Shown here: piece after piece, positions 1 through 8,782 of the stretch | How positions within the stretch are numbered: the first letter of the stretch is position 1 | How the letters are laid out: the number at the start of each line of letters is the position of its first letter | Assembly (NCBI GenBank): GCA_963750045.1 | Contig: CAVVPD010000004.1 | Location: forward strand, 558,001 to 622,000 | Source of the DNA: DASUAS01 sp963750045 | GTDB lineage: Bacteria > Actinomycetota > Acidimicrobiia > IMCC26256 > DASPTH01 | Direction: 5' to 3' | DNA: 64,000 bases | Translations under genes and position numbers: made by a program | Notes under the pieces: model-generated | Databases searched by the model: none | What the model saw: the letters and a program-made list of their open reading frames with translations, nothing else | Told to the model about the DNA's origin: nothing

Positions 1-514
<514 letters not shown>

Positions 515-522
515 CAGCGTGA

Positions 523-1600
523 TCACATCTCGGCGAACAGCCCCTCCAGCGCGGTGACCGCCGGGTTCTCCAGCCAGATCGTGTGGTCCTCGGGCATCAG
601 CCCGCGGTCGACGGCCCGGTTCATCACCCGGACGACGATGGCGCAATAGCGGGTCGCCGCGCAGATCTCCCACCACCGGATGTCGGGCACCGTTCGCCCC
701 GAAGCCGCCTCGTACATCCCCAGCTGCTCGGCGCGGGTGGGGTCACCCTCCAGGCGCGCCACGTTCGCCCCCTCGTGCATGGTGCGGTCGAACATCAGCC
801 ACCAGCCGAGATCGAGCTCGGGCGGCGCGATCGACGCGGCCTCGAAGTCGGTGACGCACACCGGCGTGGCGTGACGCCAGATGATGTTGCCGGGGCGCGG
901 GTCACCCCAGCAGAGGCCGACCGCACCGGCGGCGGGCCGCTCCGAGTGGAGCCACGCGAACGCGCGATCGACCAGCGGATGCACCCGGTCCCGCAGCTCG
1001 GTCCGCGCGTATCGCTCCCAGAGGGCGAGCTGGGTCTCGATGCCCGGTGTGATCCCGGGCGGCACCAACCACTCGAGACCGGCGCCTCGCCAATCGACGT
1101 CGTGCACGAGCGCGAGCGTGGAGAGACCGGCTTCGATCATCCGCCGGCGATCGACGGGCGACGCCTCGAGGAAGAAGCCGGCCGTCGTGTAGGGCGGGTC
1201 CTCCACGGGCACCCGGCCGTCGACGTAGCCCATCACGAAGAACTGCGTCCCGAGCACGGCAGGGTCGGGCTCGTACCCGATCATCGGCGCGACCGGCGCC
1301 CGTGAGTGGCGGCCGAGGGCCGTCATGACCCGGTACTGCAACTCGATCTCGACCGCCCAGCCCGGTACCTGCACCGGATAGATCGGGGGTTCGGGGCTCT
1401 CGGTCCGCAGCACGTACCGCTCGGCCGCAGGCTCGCCGCCCCGGGTCACCCGGGCGTCGAGCATCACCGTGTCGGCGGAGAACCCGCTGCTGGCGTGACG
1501 GATGCCGAGCAGCTCGAGCGCGTCGACGCCGGGCAGGCGCGTCGGCCAACCACGGTCCGACGGGCCGGAGCGACTCCGGGACGTCCTCGACCTCGCTCAC
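523..1600 (-). CDS. Phosphotransferase-family (APH-fold) protein, frameshifted near the N-terminus
   Basis: The body of the protein (from about 1545 down to 523) has the APH/choline-kinase fold: LCWGDPRPGN is the catalytic loop and VTDFEAA the metal-binding motif. Such proteins are common beside acyl-CoA dehydrogenase and SDR genes in actinobacteria; their substrates are mostly unknown. The N-terminus is split. A GTG start at 1600 opens MSEVEDVPESLRPVG, while the continuation WPTRLPGVDALELLGIR lies in another frame, so one base is gained or lost near 1545-1556. Without repair the only in-frame start is GTG 1467, which loses about 45 residues. It lies 24 bp after the stop of the upstream SDR, so the two are probably co-transcribed. 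Confidence 0.7.
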
Positions 1601-1624
1601 GATGCCCGGCTCATGACGTTCCGC

Positions 1625-2380
1625 TCACGAGACGTCCATGGTGCTGCCCGGCGCGGGATTGGCGAGCACGTAGCGGAGGTCGACCGGCGAGGTCATCGCC
1701 GCCAGCACCACGCTCGCGCAGTCGTCGACCGTCATCGCGCCGGGACCGTTGTCGTGCACGTACCCGCGTGCCTCCCACACCACCGAGAGCTCGCCGAGCA
1801 GCGCCGGGTCCCACGACTGGTAGACCTCGGTGCCGAGCGTGTTGCCCACCGCGACGTTGCAGAAGCCCACCTCGGGGTGCTCGCCCCGCCAGGCCCGCAC
1901 CAGCTCGTCGAGCGCCGCCTTGCTCGTCTCGTACGCCCCCATGCCCGGTAAGGGGCGACCCACCGACGACGCGGAGATGAACACCATCCGTCCGCCGGAG
2001 TCGGTCAAAGGCGCGAGGGCGGCGCGACACACCAGCGACGCACCGATCACGTTGGTCGCGAGCACGTCGTGCCAGCGCTGGGCGTCGGTGTCGACGAGGC
2101 GGAGGAGCGGGTCGATCGCGGTCGCGTAGACGACCACGTCGAGGCCACCGAGCCGTGTGAGCGCGTCGCGTACGACGGCGTCGCACTGCTCGGGCACCCG
2201 CACGTCGCACACGGCGCGGGACGCGCCGGCGCCGGCCGCCTCGATCGCCTCCTCGAGCTTCTCGGCCCGCCGCGCCGCGAACACCACCTGCGCCCCACCC
2301 GCCACCGACCGCGCGGCCACCGCGCGCCCGATGCCCGACGACGCGCCGACCACGAGCACACGTGCTCCCTGCAGCTCCAT
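1625..2380 (-). CDS. SDR-family NAD(P)-dependent oxidoreductase
   Basis: A 251-residue classical-length SDR. The cofactor loop VGASSGIG is at residues 11-18, followed by AARRAEK, whose basic residues suggest NADP. The YETSK catalytic pair is Y150/K154, with a Ser at about 136-138. The usual NNAG structural motif is replaced by YATAI around residue 87, which is unusual. I chose ATG 2380 (MELQGARV) because the longer reading frame adds only low-complexity residues, and a G-rich Shine-Dalgarno (GGGGGA) precedes it. A possible -10 (TAGCTT, minus strand, 2415-2420) lies upstream. It heads a two-gene unit with the kinase-fold gene. The substrate is unknown. Confidence 0.82.
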   Translation of the reverse strand: MELQGARVLVVGASSGIGRAVAARSVAGGAQVVFAARRAEKLEEAIEAAGAGASRAVCDVRVPEQCDAVVRDALTRLGGLDVVVYATAIDPLLRLVDTDAQRWHDVLATNVIGASLVCRAALAPLTDSGGRMVFISASSVGRPLPGMGAYETSKAALDELVRAWRGEHPEVGFCNVAVGNTLGTEVYQSWDPALLGELSVVWEARGYVHDNGPGAMTVDDCASVVLAAMTSPVDLRYVLANPAPGSTMDVS

Positions 2381-2476
2381 CCGTCCCCCGTCTCGCGTGT
2401 CGGACCCGGGCGCCAAGCTACCGGCCGGGGGCGGCTTCGATCGTGTGCCCGCCCTGTGAACAGGAGCCGCAACTCC

Positions 2477-2505
2477 TTGACAGTTTGTTGAAGCGCGGCC
2501 AGGTT
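2477..2505 (+). promoter_or_regulatory. Candidate sigma-70-type promoter for a leaderless transcript
   Basis: A perfect TTGACA (2477-2482), a 17-base spacer and CAGGTT (2500-2505) are followed after six bases by the ATG at 2512. Transcription would therefore begin at or near the start codon. This is the only perfect TTGACA box I noticed in the window. It drives what now appears to be only an amidohydrolase remnant. Confidence 0.5.
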
Positions 2506-2511
2506 GGACCG

Positions 2512-2720
2512 ATGCCCACCCTGATCCGCGACGGCATCGTCCTGCCCATGAGTAGCGGCACGACCGTCATCGATCCCGGTTCGGTGCTCATCGACGGCGC
2601 CGAGATCGTCGCCGTCGGCCCGGTGGACGCGCCCGACCTCGATCCGCGCGCCGTCGGGGCCACCGTGGTCGACGCCGCCGGCTACGCGATCCTCCCGACC
2701 TCCGTCTCGCCCACCGCCTC
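2512..2720 (+). pseudogene. 5' remnant of an amidohydrolase-family gene
   Basis: From ATG 2512 the frame reads MPTLIRDGIVLPM, then VLIDGAEIVAVGPV and VVDAAGYAILP. This is the N-terminal beta-sandwich strand pattern of imidazolonepropionase/dihydroorotase-like amidohydrolases. Homology stops at about residue 63, immediately before the HxH metal motif would be expected. The frame then runs through non-coding-looking sequence and overlaps the next SDR until 2946. The remaining 350 or so residues of such an enzyme are absent, so this is a truncated gene rather than a single-base frameshift. Its promoter still looks intact. Confidence 0.6.
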
Positions 2721-2782
2721 CCGCCCCGTCCGGCCTGAGCGGGGAATTGGCCCGCGCCGGGCCAGTCGGGGAGGATGCGCGC

Positions 2783-3535
2783 ATGAGACTCGCAGGCAAG
2801 GTCGCGTTCATCAGTGGTTCGACGCGCGGCATCGGGCGGACCATGGCCGAGATGTTCGCGGCCGAGGGCGCCCAGGTCGTCGTGACCGGGCGCTCGGTCG
2901 ACAAGGGCGAGAAGGTGGCCGCCCGCATCCGCGACGCGGGCGGTGACGCCACCTTCGTCCGCCTCGACGTGAGCGACGAGGCGAGCGTGCAGGAAGCCGT
3001 CGCTGCCGCCATCGATCGCTACGGGCGCCTGACCACGCTCGTCAACAACGCCGCCCCCACCGATCTCGTGAGCGCGGGGTTCAAGCCCATGCACGAGCTC
3101 ACGACCGGCGAGTGGGAGGCGATCTTGCGCACCACGCTCACCGGCAACGTGTTCTGGGTCTCGAAGTACGCGATCCCCCACCTCATCGAGGCGGGTGGCG
3201 GCTCGATCGTCAACATCTCGTCGGGAGGGTCGGTCTTCGGCGTGCCCGGGATCTCGGTCTACAGCGCGGCCAAGGGTGGCATGAACGCGCTCACGCGCGT
3301 GATGGCCGTCGAGTACGCGCAGTACGGGATCCGGTGCAACACGATCATCGTGGGTCGCGTCGTCGCGTACGCGGAGGACAAGGGCCCGGAGATGACCCAC
3401 GTGCTCACCCGGGTCGGGAACCCCCGCGACGTCGGCTACGCCGCGCTCTGGCTCGCGGCCGACGAGTCGGAGTGGATCACCGGCACCGAGGTCACCGCCG
3501 ACGGCGGCCAGGCCATCGACCACTCCGAGCTGTAG
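2783..3535 (+). CDS. SDR-family oxidoreductase
   Basis: A 250-residue classical SDR with SGSTRGIG at residues 11-18, LVNNAAP at 87-92, a Ser at 146-147 in VNISSGGS, and Y160/K164 in YSAAK. TGRSVDK after beta-2 suggests NADP preference. The C-terminal GxEVxADGG pattern is typical of the classical group (FabG-like). I chose ATG 2783 (MRLAGKVAF) because it gives the standard N-terminus; upstream in-frame residues are not conserved. It stands alone, with the amidohydrolase remnant before it and a convergent membrane-protein gene ending 10 bp after it. The substrate is not evident. Confidence 0.85.
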   Translation: MRLAGKVAFISGSTRGIGRTMAEMFAAEGAQVVVTGRSVDKGEKVAARIRDAGGDATFVRLDVSDEASVQEAVAAAIDRYGRLTTLVNNAAPTDLVSAGFKPMHELTTGEWEAILRTTLTGNVFWVSKYAIPHLIEAGGGSIVNISSGGSVFGVPGISVYSAAKGGMNALTRVMAVEYAQYGIRCNTIIVGRVVAYAEDKGPEMTHVLTRVGNPRDVGYAALWLAADESEWITGTEVTADGGQAIDHSEL

Positions 3536-3544
3536 CCGGTCCGG

Positions 3545-4222
3545 CTATGCGGTGAGGGGCGCGAGCCCCTTCGACAGCAGCACCACGCCGAAGACCAGCA
3601 GCAGGACGGCCATGACCGCGTTGTTGTTCGCCGACAGCCACGACTTCATGTCGTCGAGCGACGCCTTGGCGCTCGCGCCACCGACGAGGTCGTAGACCAC
3701 CGGGACCGCGATCGACGAGCTGGCCAGCACCACGAACACCGTCAGCGCGCCGACCGCGTCGCCGGTCGAGAGCCCCAGCTGTCCGAGCCCAGCGGCGGCG
3801 GCGATCGCCAGCGCGAGGTTCTTCGGGTTCACGACGCTCAGCAGGACCGCCAGACCGAACGCCTTGAGGGGCGTGATCGAGTCGACCATCGCCATCCACT
3901 TCGGCAGCTCCGGTGCCGCGCCGTCGCGCGGGCGCTTGGCCCAGTTGCGCCGGGCCATCGCCAGCAGCAGCACGCCGAGGCCGACCTTCACCCACGAGAC
4001 CGTGTCGGAGGTGGTCGAGTCGGTCGCCGCGTTCGCCGCGTCGCTCACCAGGTAGACCACCGCGCTCACGACCGACAGGCCGAGCACCCACCCGAGCAGG
4101 AACATCGGCCCGTTGACCCTGGCCCGCGGCGAGAAGAGCATCAGGATCACCGCGATGATCGGCACCGGGCTGATGGCGATGCCGATGGCGAACGGGAGTA
4201 TCTCGCTGATGCCCTGGCCCAT
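3545..4222 (-). CDS. GAP/Sap-family (SfLAP) integral membrane protein
   Basis: The 225-residue protein has about six hydrophobic segments and matches the SfLAP/GAP family (sulfolipid-1-addressing protein and peptidoglycolipid exporters of mycobacteria). PFAIGIAISPVPIIAVILML at the N-terminus and LSVVNPKNLALAIAAAAGLG in the middle are characteristic of this LysE-like fold. It probably helps move a lipid or other metabolite across the cytoplasmic membrane; the cargo is unknown. ATG 4222 is preferred because a TACGCT -10 element lies exactly six bases upstream, suggesting a leaderless message. It is divergent from the aminotransferase gene. Confidence 0.75.
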   Translation of the reverse strand: MGQGISEILPFAIGIAISPVPIIAVILMLFSPRARVNGPMFLLGWVLGLSVVSAVVYLVSDAANAATDSTTSDTVSWVKVGLGVLLLAMARRNWAKRPRDGAAPELPKWMAMVDSITPLKAFGLAVLLSVVNPKNLALAIAAAAGLGQLGLSTGDAVGALTVFVVLASSSIAVPVVYDLVGGASAKASLDDMKSWLSANNNAVMAVLLLVFGVVLLSKGLAPLTA

Positions 4223-4228
4223 GGGCGG

Positions 4229-4234
4229 AGCGTA
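4229..4234 (-). promoter_or_regulatory. -10 element TACGCT, leaderless start of the GAP-family gene
   Basis: On the minus strand TACGCT is followed by CCGCCC and the ATG at 4222. The six-base gap places the transcription start at or next to the start codon, and no Shine-Dalgarno is present. Confidence 0.45.
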
Positions 4235-4244
4235 CGCCGCCCAC

Positions 4245-4262
4245 CGGTGACCGGAGGGGGAT
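4245..4262 (+). repeat. 18-bp exact direct repeat, copy 1
   Basis: The sequence CGGTGACCGGAGGGGGAT here, upstream of the aminotransferase, recurs exactly at 6985-7002 upstream of an SDR. Both copies lie between genes. Confidence 0.6.
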
Positions 4263-4271
4263 CCACGCGGC

Positions 4272-4277
4272 CAGACT
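4272..4277 (+). promoter_or_regulatory. -10-like hexamer CAGACT, six bases before the aminotransferase ATG
   Basis: CAGACT, then GGGGGC, then ATG 4284. The G run may act as a weak ribosome-binding site, so either a leaderless or a very short leader is possible. The first base differs from the TANNNT pattern seen elsewhere in the window. Confidence 0.3.
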
Positions 4278-4283
4278 GGGGGC

Positions 4284-5648
4284 ATGGACGACCTCGGAGA
4301 GCTGGCCCGGCGCCATCTCTGGATGCACTTCTCGCGCCTCGGGTCCTACGGCGAGGACGCCCCGGTGCCGATCATCGCCCGCGGTGAGGGCTGCCACCTG
4401 TGGGACACCACCGGTCACCGCCTGCTCGACGGCCTGTCGGGGCTGTTCACCGTCCAGGCCGGTCACGGGCGCGCCGAGCTGGCCGAGGCGGCGCGCGTGC
4501 AGGCCGAGACCCTCGGGTACTTCCCGATCTGGACCTATGCGCACCCTCCGGCGATCGAGCTGGCGGCCCGATTGGCCGAGCTGGCGCCCGGCGACCTCGA
4601 CCGAGTGTTCTTCACCACCGGTGGGTCCGAGGCGGTGGAGACGGCGTGGAAGCTCGCCCGCCAGTACTTCCGGGCCGTCGGCCAGGAGCAACGTCACAAG
4701 GTGATCTCGCGCCGGACCGCCTACCACGGCACCACCCTGGGGGCATTGGCGATCACGGGCATCCCGGCGCTGCAGGCCCCGTTCGAGCCGCTCACGCCCG
4801 GCGCGGTGCACGTGGCGAACACCAACCGGCGCCGTCATCCCCTCGGCGACGACGAGCACGCCTTCATGCTCGCGGTCACCGGCGAGATCGAGGAGTGCAT
4901 CGTCCGCGAGGGACCCGACACGGTCGCCGCGGTCTTCCTCGAGCCGGTGCAGAACGCGGGTGGTTGCCTCGTCCCACCCGCCGGATACTTCCAGCGGGTG
5001 CGCGAGATCTGCGATCGTCACGGCGTGCTCCTCGTGTCCGACGAGGTGATCTGCGCGTTCGGCCGACTCGGTACCACCTTCGGGTGCGAACGCTACGACT
5101 ACCTCCCCGACATGATCACCTGCGCGAAGGGCCTCACCAGCGGGTACTCGCCGCTCGGCGCGGTGATCTGCCGCGAGTTCCTGGCCGACCCCTTCCTCGA
5201 GCACGGCGCGTCGTTCGCCCACGGGCTCACCTTCGGCGGGCACCCGGTGAGCTGCGCCGTGGCCCTCGCCAACCTCGACCTGTTCGAGCGTGAGCACCTC
5301 CTCGAGCGCGTGCGCGCGAACGAGGCCGGGCTGCGGTCCTGTCTGGAACGCCTGCGCGACCTCCCCATCGTCGGCGACGTACGTGGCGCCGGCTACTTCC
5401 AGGCCCTCGAGCTCGTGCCCGGCTCCAGCGCGGACGCCGCGTTCACGCCCGAAGCACGCGAGGAGCTGTTGCGGGGCTTCCTGCTGCCGCAGTTCTACGC
5501 CGAGGGCCTGATCGCGCGGGCCGACGACCGCGGCGACCCCGTGGTGCAGCTCGCGCCGCCCCTGATCGCCGGCGCCGCCGAGTTCGACGTCATCGAGTCG
5601 ACGCTGCGCCGCGTGCTGACCGAAGCGTCCGAGCGGTTCTGCGCCTGA
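4284..5648 (+). CDS. Class III (omega) aminotransferase
   Basis: A 454-residue PLP enzyme of fold type I, class III. FTTGGSEAVETAWKLARQY (from residue 110) binds the cofactor phosphate, SDEVICAFGR carries the ring-nitrogen Asp (D253), and MITCAKGLTSGYSPLGA holds the Schiff-base Lys (K282). The family includes beta-alanine:pyruvate, putrescine and taurine aminotransferases; the amino donor cannot be told from sequence. The start ATG 4284 gives the normal N-terminus with the LWMHFSR motif of this subgroup. It is monocistronic, between divergent and convergent neighbours. Confidence 0.9.
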   Translation: MDDLGELARRHLWMHFSRLGSYGEDAPVPIIARGEGCHLWDTTGHRLLDGLSGLFTVQAGHGRAELAEAARVQAETLGYFPIWTYAHPPAIELAARLAELAPGDLDRVFFTTGGSEAVETAWKLARQYFRAVGQEQRHKVISRRTAYHGTTLGALAITGIPALQAPFEPLTPGAVHVANTNRRRHPLGDDEHAFMLAVTGEIEECIVREGPDTVAAVFLEPVQNAGGCLVPPAGYFQRVREICDRHGVLLVSDEVICAFGRLGTTFGCERYDYLPDMITCAKGLTSGYSPLGAVICREFLADPFLEHGASFAHGLTFGGHPVSCAVALANLDLFEREHLLERVRANEAGLRSCLERLRDLPIVGDVRGAGYFQALELVPGSSADAAFTPEAREELLRGFLLPQFYAEGLIARADDRGDPVVQLAPPLIAGAAEFDVIESTLRRVLTEASERFCA

Positions 5649-5674
5649 CGGCACGCGGGACCGCCCTCGATGGC

Positions 5675-6352
5675 TCAGCCGGGCGGCGCGAAGGGTGCTC
5701 CGGTGAACGACTCGAGGGTCGTGAACTCCTCGACCGGCGCGCGGCGAAGCCGGGTGACCGCTCGCACCGGCCGCCCGAGCGGGAGCATGGTCGCGAGCAC
5801 GAACTCCTCGGGGATGTCGAGGACCGCGCGCAGCGCCGCCTCCTGCCGGGCGAGGACCGACGTGAGGTGCCCGCCATAGCCCGCGTCCCGGGCCGCGAGC
5901 AGGATGTTGTGGGCGAACGGGAACGCGGAGCCGCCTGCCGTCAGGGGCACCCTCCCCAGTCCACTGTCGACGCTCGAGACCGCGGTCGCGTCGAGCAGGA
6001 TCACGAGCAGCACCGGCGCGGTGGCGAGATGTTGCTGGGCCTCGGGCACGGGAGTCCGGCGCGCGTCCTCGAGATCCACCTGGGGCGGCCTGCCGTCGTT
6101 CGCGGCGGCGAAGGGCACGAGACCGGCCCGCAGGTGGGCGGCGTACTCGCGCATGCCCAGGTCGTACAGCTCGGCGATCCGCCGCTTCGTGTCCGGATCG
6201 CGCACCACGATCACCCGCCACGCCTGCCGGTTGCCGCCGTTGGGCGCGAACCGGGCGTGCTCGAGGATGTCGTAGAGCACGTCGTCGGGAAGATCGTCAT
6301 CGGTGTATTCGCGGCTCGCCGGCGTCGTTCGCATCGCCTCGCGGAGTTCCAC
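5675..6352 (-). CDS. Nitroreductase-family protein
   Basis: About 225 residues. MRTTPASREYTDDDL and APNGGNRQAWRVIVVRD are the N-terminal FMN-binding motifs of the nitroreductase fold, and AGYGGHLTSVLARQE with LPLGRPV forms the C-terminal half. I prefer GTG 6352 (VELREAMRTT) over ATG 6334 because family members usually have several residues before the RxxR segment and because GGAGGG lies 9 bases upstream. Such FMN proteins reduce nitro, quinone or enoyl substrates with NAD(P)H. It is divergent from the hypothetical gene at 6485. Confidence 0.82.
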   Translation of the reverse strand: MELREAMRTTPASREYTDDDLPDDVLYDILEHARFAPNGGNRQAWRVIVVRDPDTKRRIAELYDLGMREYAAHLRAGLVPFAAANDGRPPQVDLEDARRTPVPEAQQHLATAPVLLVILLDATAVSSVDSGLGRVPLTAGGSAFPFAHNILLAARDAGYGGHLTSVLARQEAALRAVLDIPEEFVLATMLPLGRPVRAVTRLRRAPVEEFTTLESFTGAPFAPPG

Positions 6353-6484
6353 GGATGCGCCCTCCAGGCTGGTCACGGCCGACCCGGCCGACCACGGGTG
6401 TTCGGGAATCCCTGGTTTACTACTCCGGGGCTCGAACGGGCTCCCGGACGGGCCCCGGAACGGGCCACCGAGCCGGATGGTGCG

Positions 6485-6946
6485 ATGACCGACAAGGCGT
6501 TCTTCACCGAGGACGAATGGAAGGCCCTGTCCGAGGCGCCGCTGTTCGTGACGCTGGCGATGGTCGCCGTCGCCGAGCACGGCCCGATCTCGATGGTGAA
6601 GGAAGCCGCCGCGAGCGCGCGCACCACGGCGCGGCCGGGCGACCACGGTGCCGCCAACCCGCTCATCGCCGCCCTCTCCCACGACGCCCAGGGCCACGAG
6701 GCGCGCCACGACGCCGGGCAGCACCGCGGCAAGTCCCCCGAACAGGCCGTCGACGAGGCGATCGCTCAGCTCCGGCCCGCCGCGACCGCGCTCGCGAGGC
6801 TGCCGCTCGCCGAGGCGATCGAGGTCAGGAGCTGGCTGCTCGACATCGCGGTGGCGGTGGCCGGAGCCGCCAAGGGCACGAGCGAACGCGAGCAGGCGAC
6901 GATCGACCGGATCCGCGTCGCCCTCGGCGGCCCGCCCGTGGCCTGA
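6485..6946 (+). CDS. Conserved-looking hypothetical protein, alpha-helical
   Basis: I do not recognise this 153-residue protein. It is Ala-rich with long amphipathic helices, for example IAQLRPAATALARLPLAEAI and RSWLLDIAVAVAGAAKG, and has no signal peptide or membrane span. HDAQGHEARHDAGQHRGKS is a His-rich hydrophilic centre. High third-position GC supports coding. ATG 6485 starts a plausible N-terminus (MTDKAFFTEDEW). It precedes an SDR on the same strand at a distance of 134 bp, with an 18-bp repeat and a palindrome between them. Confidence 0.6.
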   Translation: MTDKAFFTEDEWKALSEAPLFVTLAMVAVAEHGPISMVKEAAASARTTARPGDHGAANPLIAALSHDAQGHEARHDAGQHRGKSPEQAVDEAIAQLRPAATALARLPLAEAIEVRSWLLDIAVAVAGAAKGTSEREQATIDRIRVALGGPPVA

Positions 6947-6984
6947 CCTCCGGCGCGGGCCCGTGGGCGATCGGGCGGCGGCCA

Positions 6985-7002
6985 CGGTGACCGGAGGGGG
7001 AT
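6985..7002 (+). repeat. 18-bp exact direct repeat, copy 2
   Basis: Identical to 4245-4262 (CGGTGACCGGAGGGGGAT). It lies upstream of the SDR gene at 7081, about 40 bp before a GTGTCGACAC palindrome. Confidence 0.6.
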
Positions 7003-7041
7003 GTGCCCACCGGCGCGCGGCCCGGTACGTTGCTCCGATCA

Positions 7042-7053
7042 GGTGTCGACACC
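7042..7053. promoter_or_regulatory. Perfect 12-bp palindrome in SDR leader region
   Basis: GGTGTCGACACC is a perfect dyad located 28 bp before the GTG start of the SDR, just after a TACGTT -10-like hexamer (7025-7030). The position would suit a repressor operator, but no regulator is adjacent. Confidence 0.3.
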
Positions 7054-7080
7054 GGCACCGTCACCGTCCCGGGGGTTGCC

Positions 7081-7950
7081 GTGTCCGAAGCACGTGGGGT
7101 CGCGTTCGTCACCGGAGCTAGCCGCGGGATCGGCAAAGCGATCGCCGTCCACCTCGCCCGCGCCGGGTACGACATCGCGCTGGCCGCCCGCACCGTCCAC
7201 GAGGGCGAGGCGCGCGAGCACTCGTCGACGATCAAGGCGTCCGACACGACACCGCTGCCGGGTTCGCTCGACTCGACCGCCGAGTTGGTGGAGGCGGAAG
7301 GCCGCAAGGCGCTGCCCGTGTTCCTCGACATCACCGATCGCACGACGCTCGGATCCTCGGTGACCACCGTCCTCGAGCGATGGGGGCGCATCGACGTGCT
7401 GGTCAACAACGCCCGCTACATCGGCCCCGGGCACATGGACCGCCTGCTCGACACACCAGTCGAGCTGCTCGACAAGCACCTCGAGGCCAACACGATGGCC
7501 CCGATCATCCTGGCCAAGCTGGTGCTCCCGGGCATGATCGAGCGCGGCAACGGCTGCCTCATGACCGTCACGTCGGGCGCGGGCATGTCCGATCCGCCCG
7601 CGCCCGCCGGTGAGGGGGGCTGGGGTCTCGGCTACGGCATGTCGAAGGGCGCGGTGCACCGGCTGATCGGCATCGTGAAGCTCGAACACGAGCAGGACGG
7701 CATCTTCGCCTACAACCTCCACCCCGGCTTCGTCACCACCGAGCGCATGATCCAGGACATGGGCGCGTTCGGCTTCGACGCCAGCCAGGGTGCCCCGCCC
7801 GACGTGATCGGCGCGGTCGCGGCGTGGCTGGCCACGGCGCCCGAGGCGCGGGAGCTCAACGGCCAGTGGGTGGAGGGCCAGGAGCTGTGCCGCGAGCTGA
7901 ACCTGCTCCCGGGCTGGAGCACGCCCTCACCGGTGAACATCCGGCCGTAG
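7081..7950 (+). CDS. SDR-family oxidoreductase, long form
   Basis: A 289-residue SDR from GTG 7081. TGASRGIG is at 11-18, VLVNNAR at 107-112, Ser 165 and YGMSKG with Y185/K189. Compared with the two short SDRs to the left it has an insertion of about 25 residues after beta-2 (EGEAREHSSTIKASDTTPLP), a feature of a distinct actinobacterial SDR group. The upstream in-frame residues down to 7003 are not SDR-like, so I chose the GTG, which follows a G-rich stretch. Its last 24 bases overlap the end of the convergent membrane-protein gene. The substrate is unknown. Confidence 0.83.
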   Translation: MSEARGVAFVTGASRGIGKAIAVHLARAGYDIALAARTVHEGEAREHSSTIKASDTTPLPGSLDSTAELVEAEGRKALPVFLDITDRTTLGSSVTTVLERWGRIDVLVNNARYIGPGHMDRLLDTPVELLDKHLEANTMAPIILAKLVLPGMIERGNGCLMTVTSGAGMSDPPAPAGEGGWGLGYGMSKGAVHRLIGIVKLEHEQDGIFAYNLHPGFVTTERMIQDMGAFGFDASQGAPPDVIGAVAAWLATAPEARELNGQWVEGQELCRELNLLPGWSTPSPVNIRP

Positions 7951-8631
7951 CGGCTCCGGCGCGGAACGGCGCGGGCTCATGAGGTAGGCGCCGTAACCGA
8001 CGAGCCAGAGCAGCACCGGATACGCGATCCACCGTTCGATGCCACCGCGGCCGAGGGCCTCCTGCGGGCCCCAGTGCTCGAGCGATTCGAGGCCGAACCC
8101 CAACGCCAGCAGCGCAGTGACGCCGAGAGCCGTCGCGACGTACCGGAAGGCGCCGTCGATCACCTTGCGCGACATGATGGCCGCCACCGAACCGCTCAGG
8201 AAACACGCCAGTGCGAACAGCGGGTGCCAGCCCTCCACGTTGCCCGGGAAGATCCCGATCCCGACCAGCGACACACCGAAGATGCTCATCGCGATCACGA
8301 GGCGGCGACGTTCGATCGCCTGAGCGAGGAACCAGACGCCCAACAGCACCAGCGTCCCGGCCACGAGCATCGTGACGATGAAGATCGAGCGCGACGGCTG
8401 GAGCATCACGCTGTGAGGAGGTTCCGTGCCGCTCAGGTCGCTGATCGTGTTCGAGAACGTGCTGTAGCGCCGTGGGTACAGCGCCTCGTTCGTGATGATG
8501 CTCATCACCACGCCGATTCCCACGCACGCGAACAATGCACCGGCGGCCGTTCGCGTGCGATCCTCTCGAAGCGCGCGATCGGCGCCGCGCCTGTCGGCGC
8601 TTCTCCGCACGCGTTCCACGGCCAAGTCCAT
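7927..8631 (-). CDS. DUF998-like integral membrane protein
   Basis: A 234-residue protein with about six transmembrane helices: GALFACVGIGVVMSII, FIVTMLVAGTLVLLGVWFLA, VIAMSIFGVSLVGIGIFPGN, LFALACFLSGSVAAIM, VATALGVTALLALGFGL and IAYPVLLWLVGYGAYLM. The layout and the NTISDL and FPGN motifs fit DUF998, a family of unknown function. The first 30 residues are highly charged and cytoplasmic. ATG 8631 is preceded by GGGAGGATCC, a good ribosome-binding site. It is the last gene of the minus-strand series and is convergent with the SDR. Confidence 0.7.
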   Translation of the reverse strand: MDLAVERVRRSADRRGADRALREDRTRTAAGALFACVGIGVVMSIITNEALYPRRYSTFSNTISDLSGTEPPHSVMLQPSRSIFIVTMLVAGTLVLLGVWFLAQAIERRRLVIAMSIFGVSLVGIGIFPGNVEGWHPLFALACFLSGSVAAIMSRKVIDGAFRYVATALGVTALLALGFGLESLEHWGPQEALGRGGIERWIAYPVLLWLVGYGAYLMSPRRSAPEPLRPDVHR

Positions 8632-8782
8632 GGATCCTCCCGTCAGCCTCGGTCCACACTCCCGGATCTCCGCGCACCGGGGTAGAGGCGAACGTCCTCT
8701 CTGAGGTGGTGGTGAAGCTTCCGAACTTCCGCGCGCATTCCGGATGGGTGTCGGTCGGATCGAACACGCGTGCTGGAGCACC

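Noticed and set aside
3533..3547. Palindrome TAGCCGGTCCGGCTA between convergent genes
   Set aside because: It is formed by the two facing TAG stop codons and three bases between them on each side. The stem is too short and has no T-tract, so I do not call a terminator.
3492..6221. Very long antisense reading frames (also 9932-11656 +, 19852-21870 +, 50509-53700 +)
   Set aside because: They are Arg/Val/Asp- or His/Arg-rich mirror frames of well-supported genes on the opposite strand. Long open antisense frames are expected at this GC content and show no domain motif.
8645..8740. 31-codon ORF on the minus strand before the DUF998 gene with a KLHHHLREDV stretch
   Set aside because: It could be a leader peptide, but it has no ribosome-binding site, no stem-loop with attenuator features and no conservation that I can judge.
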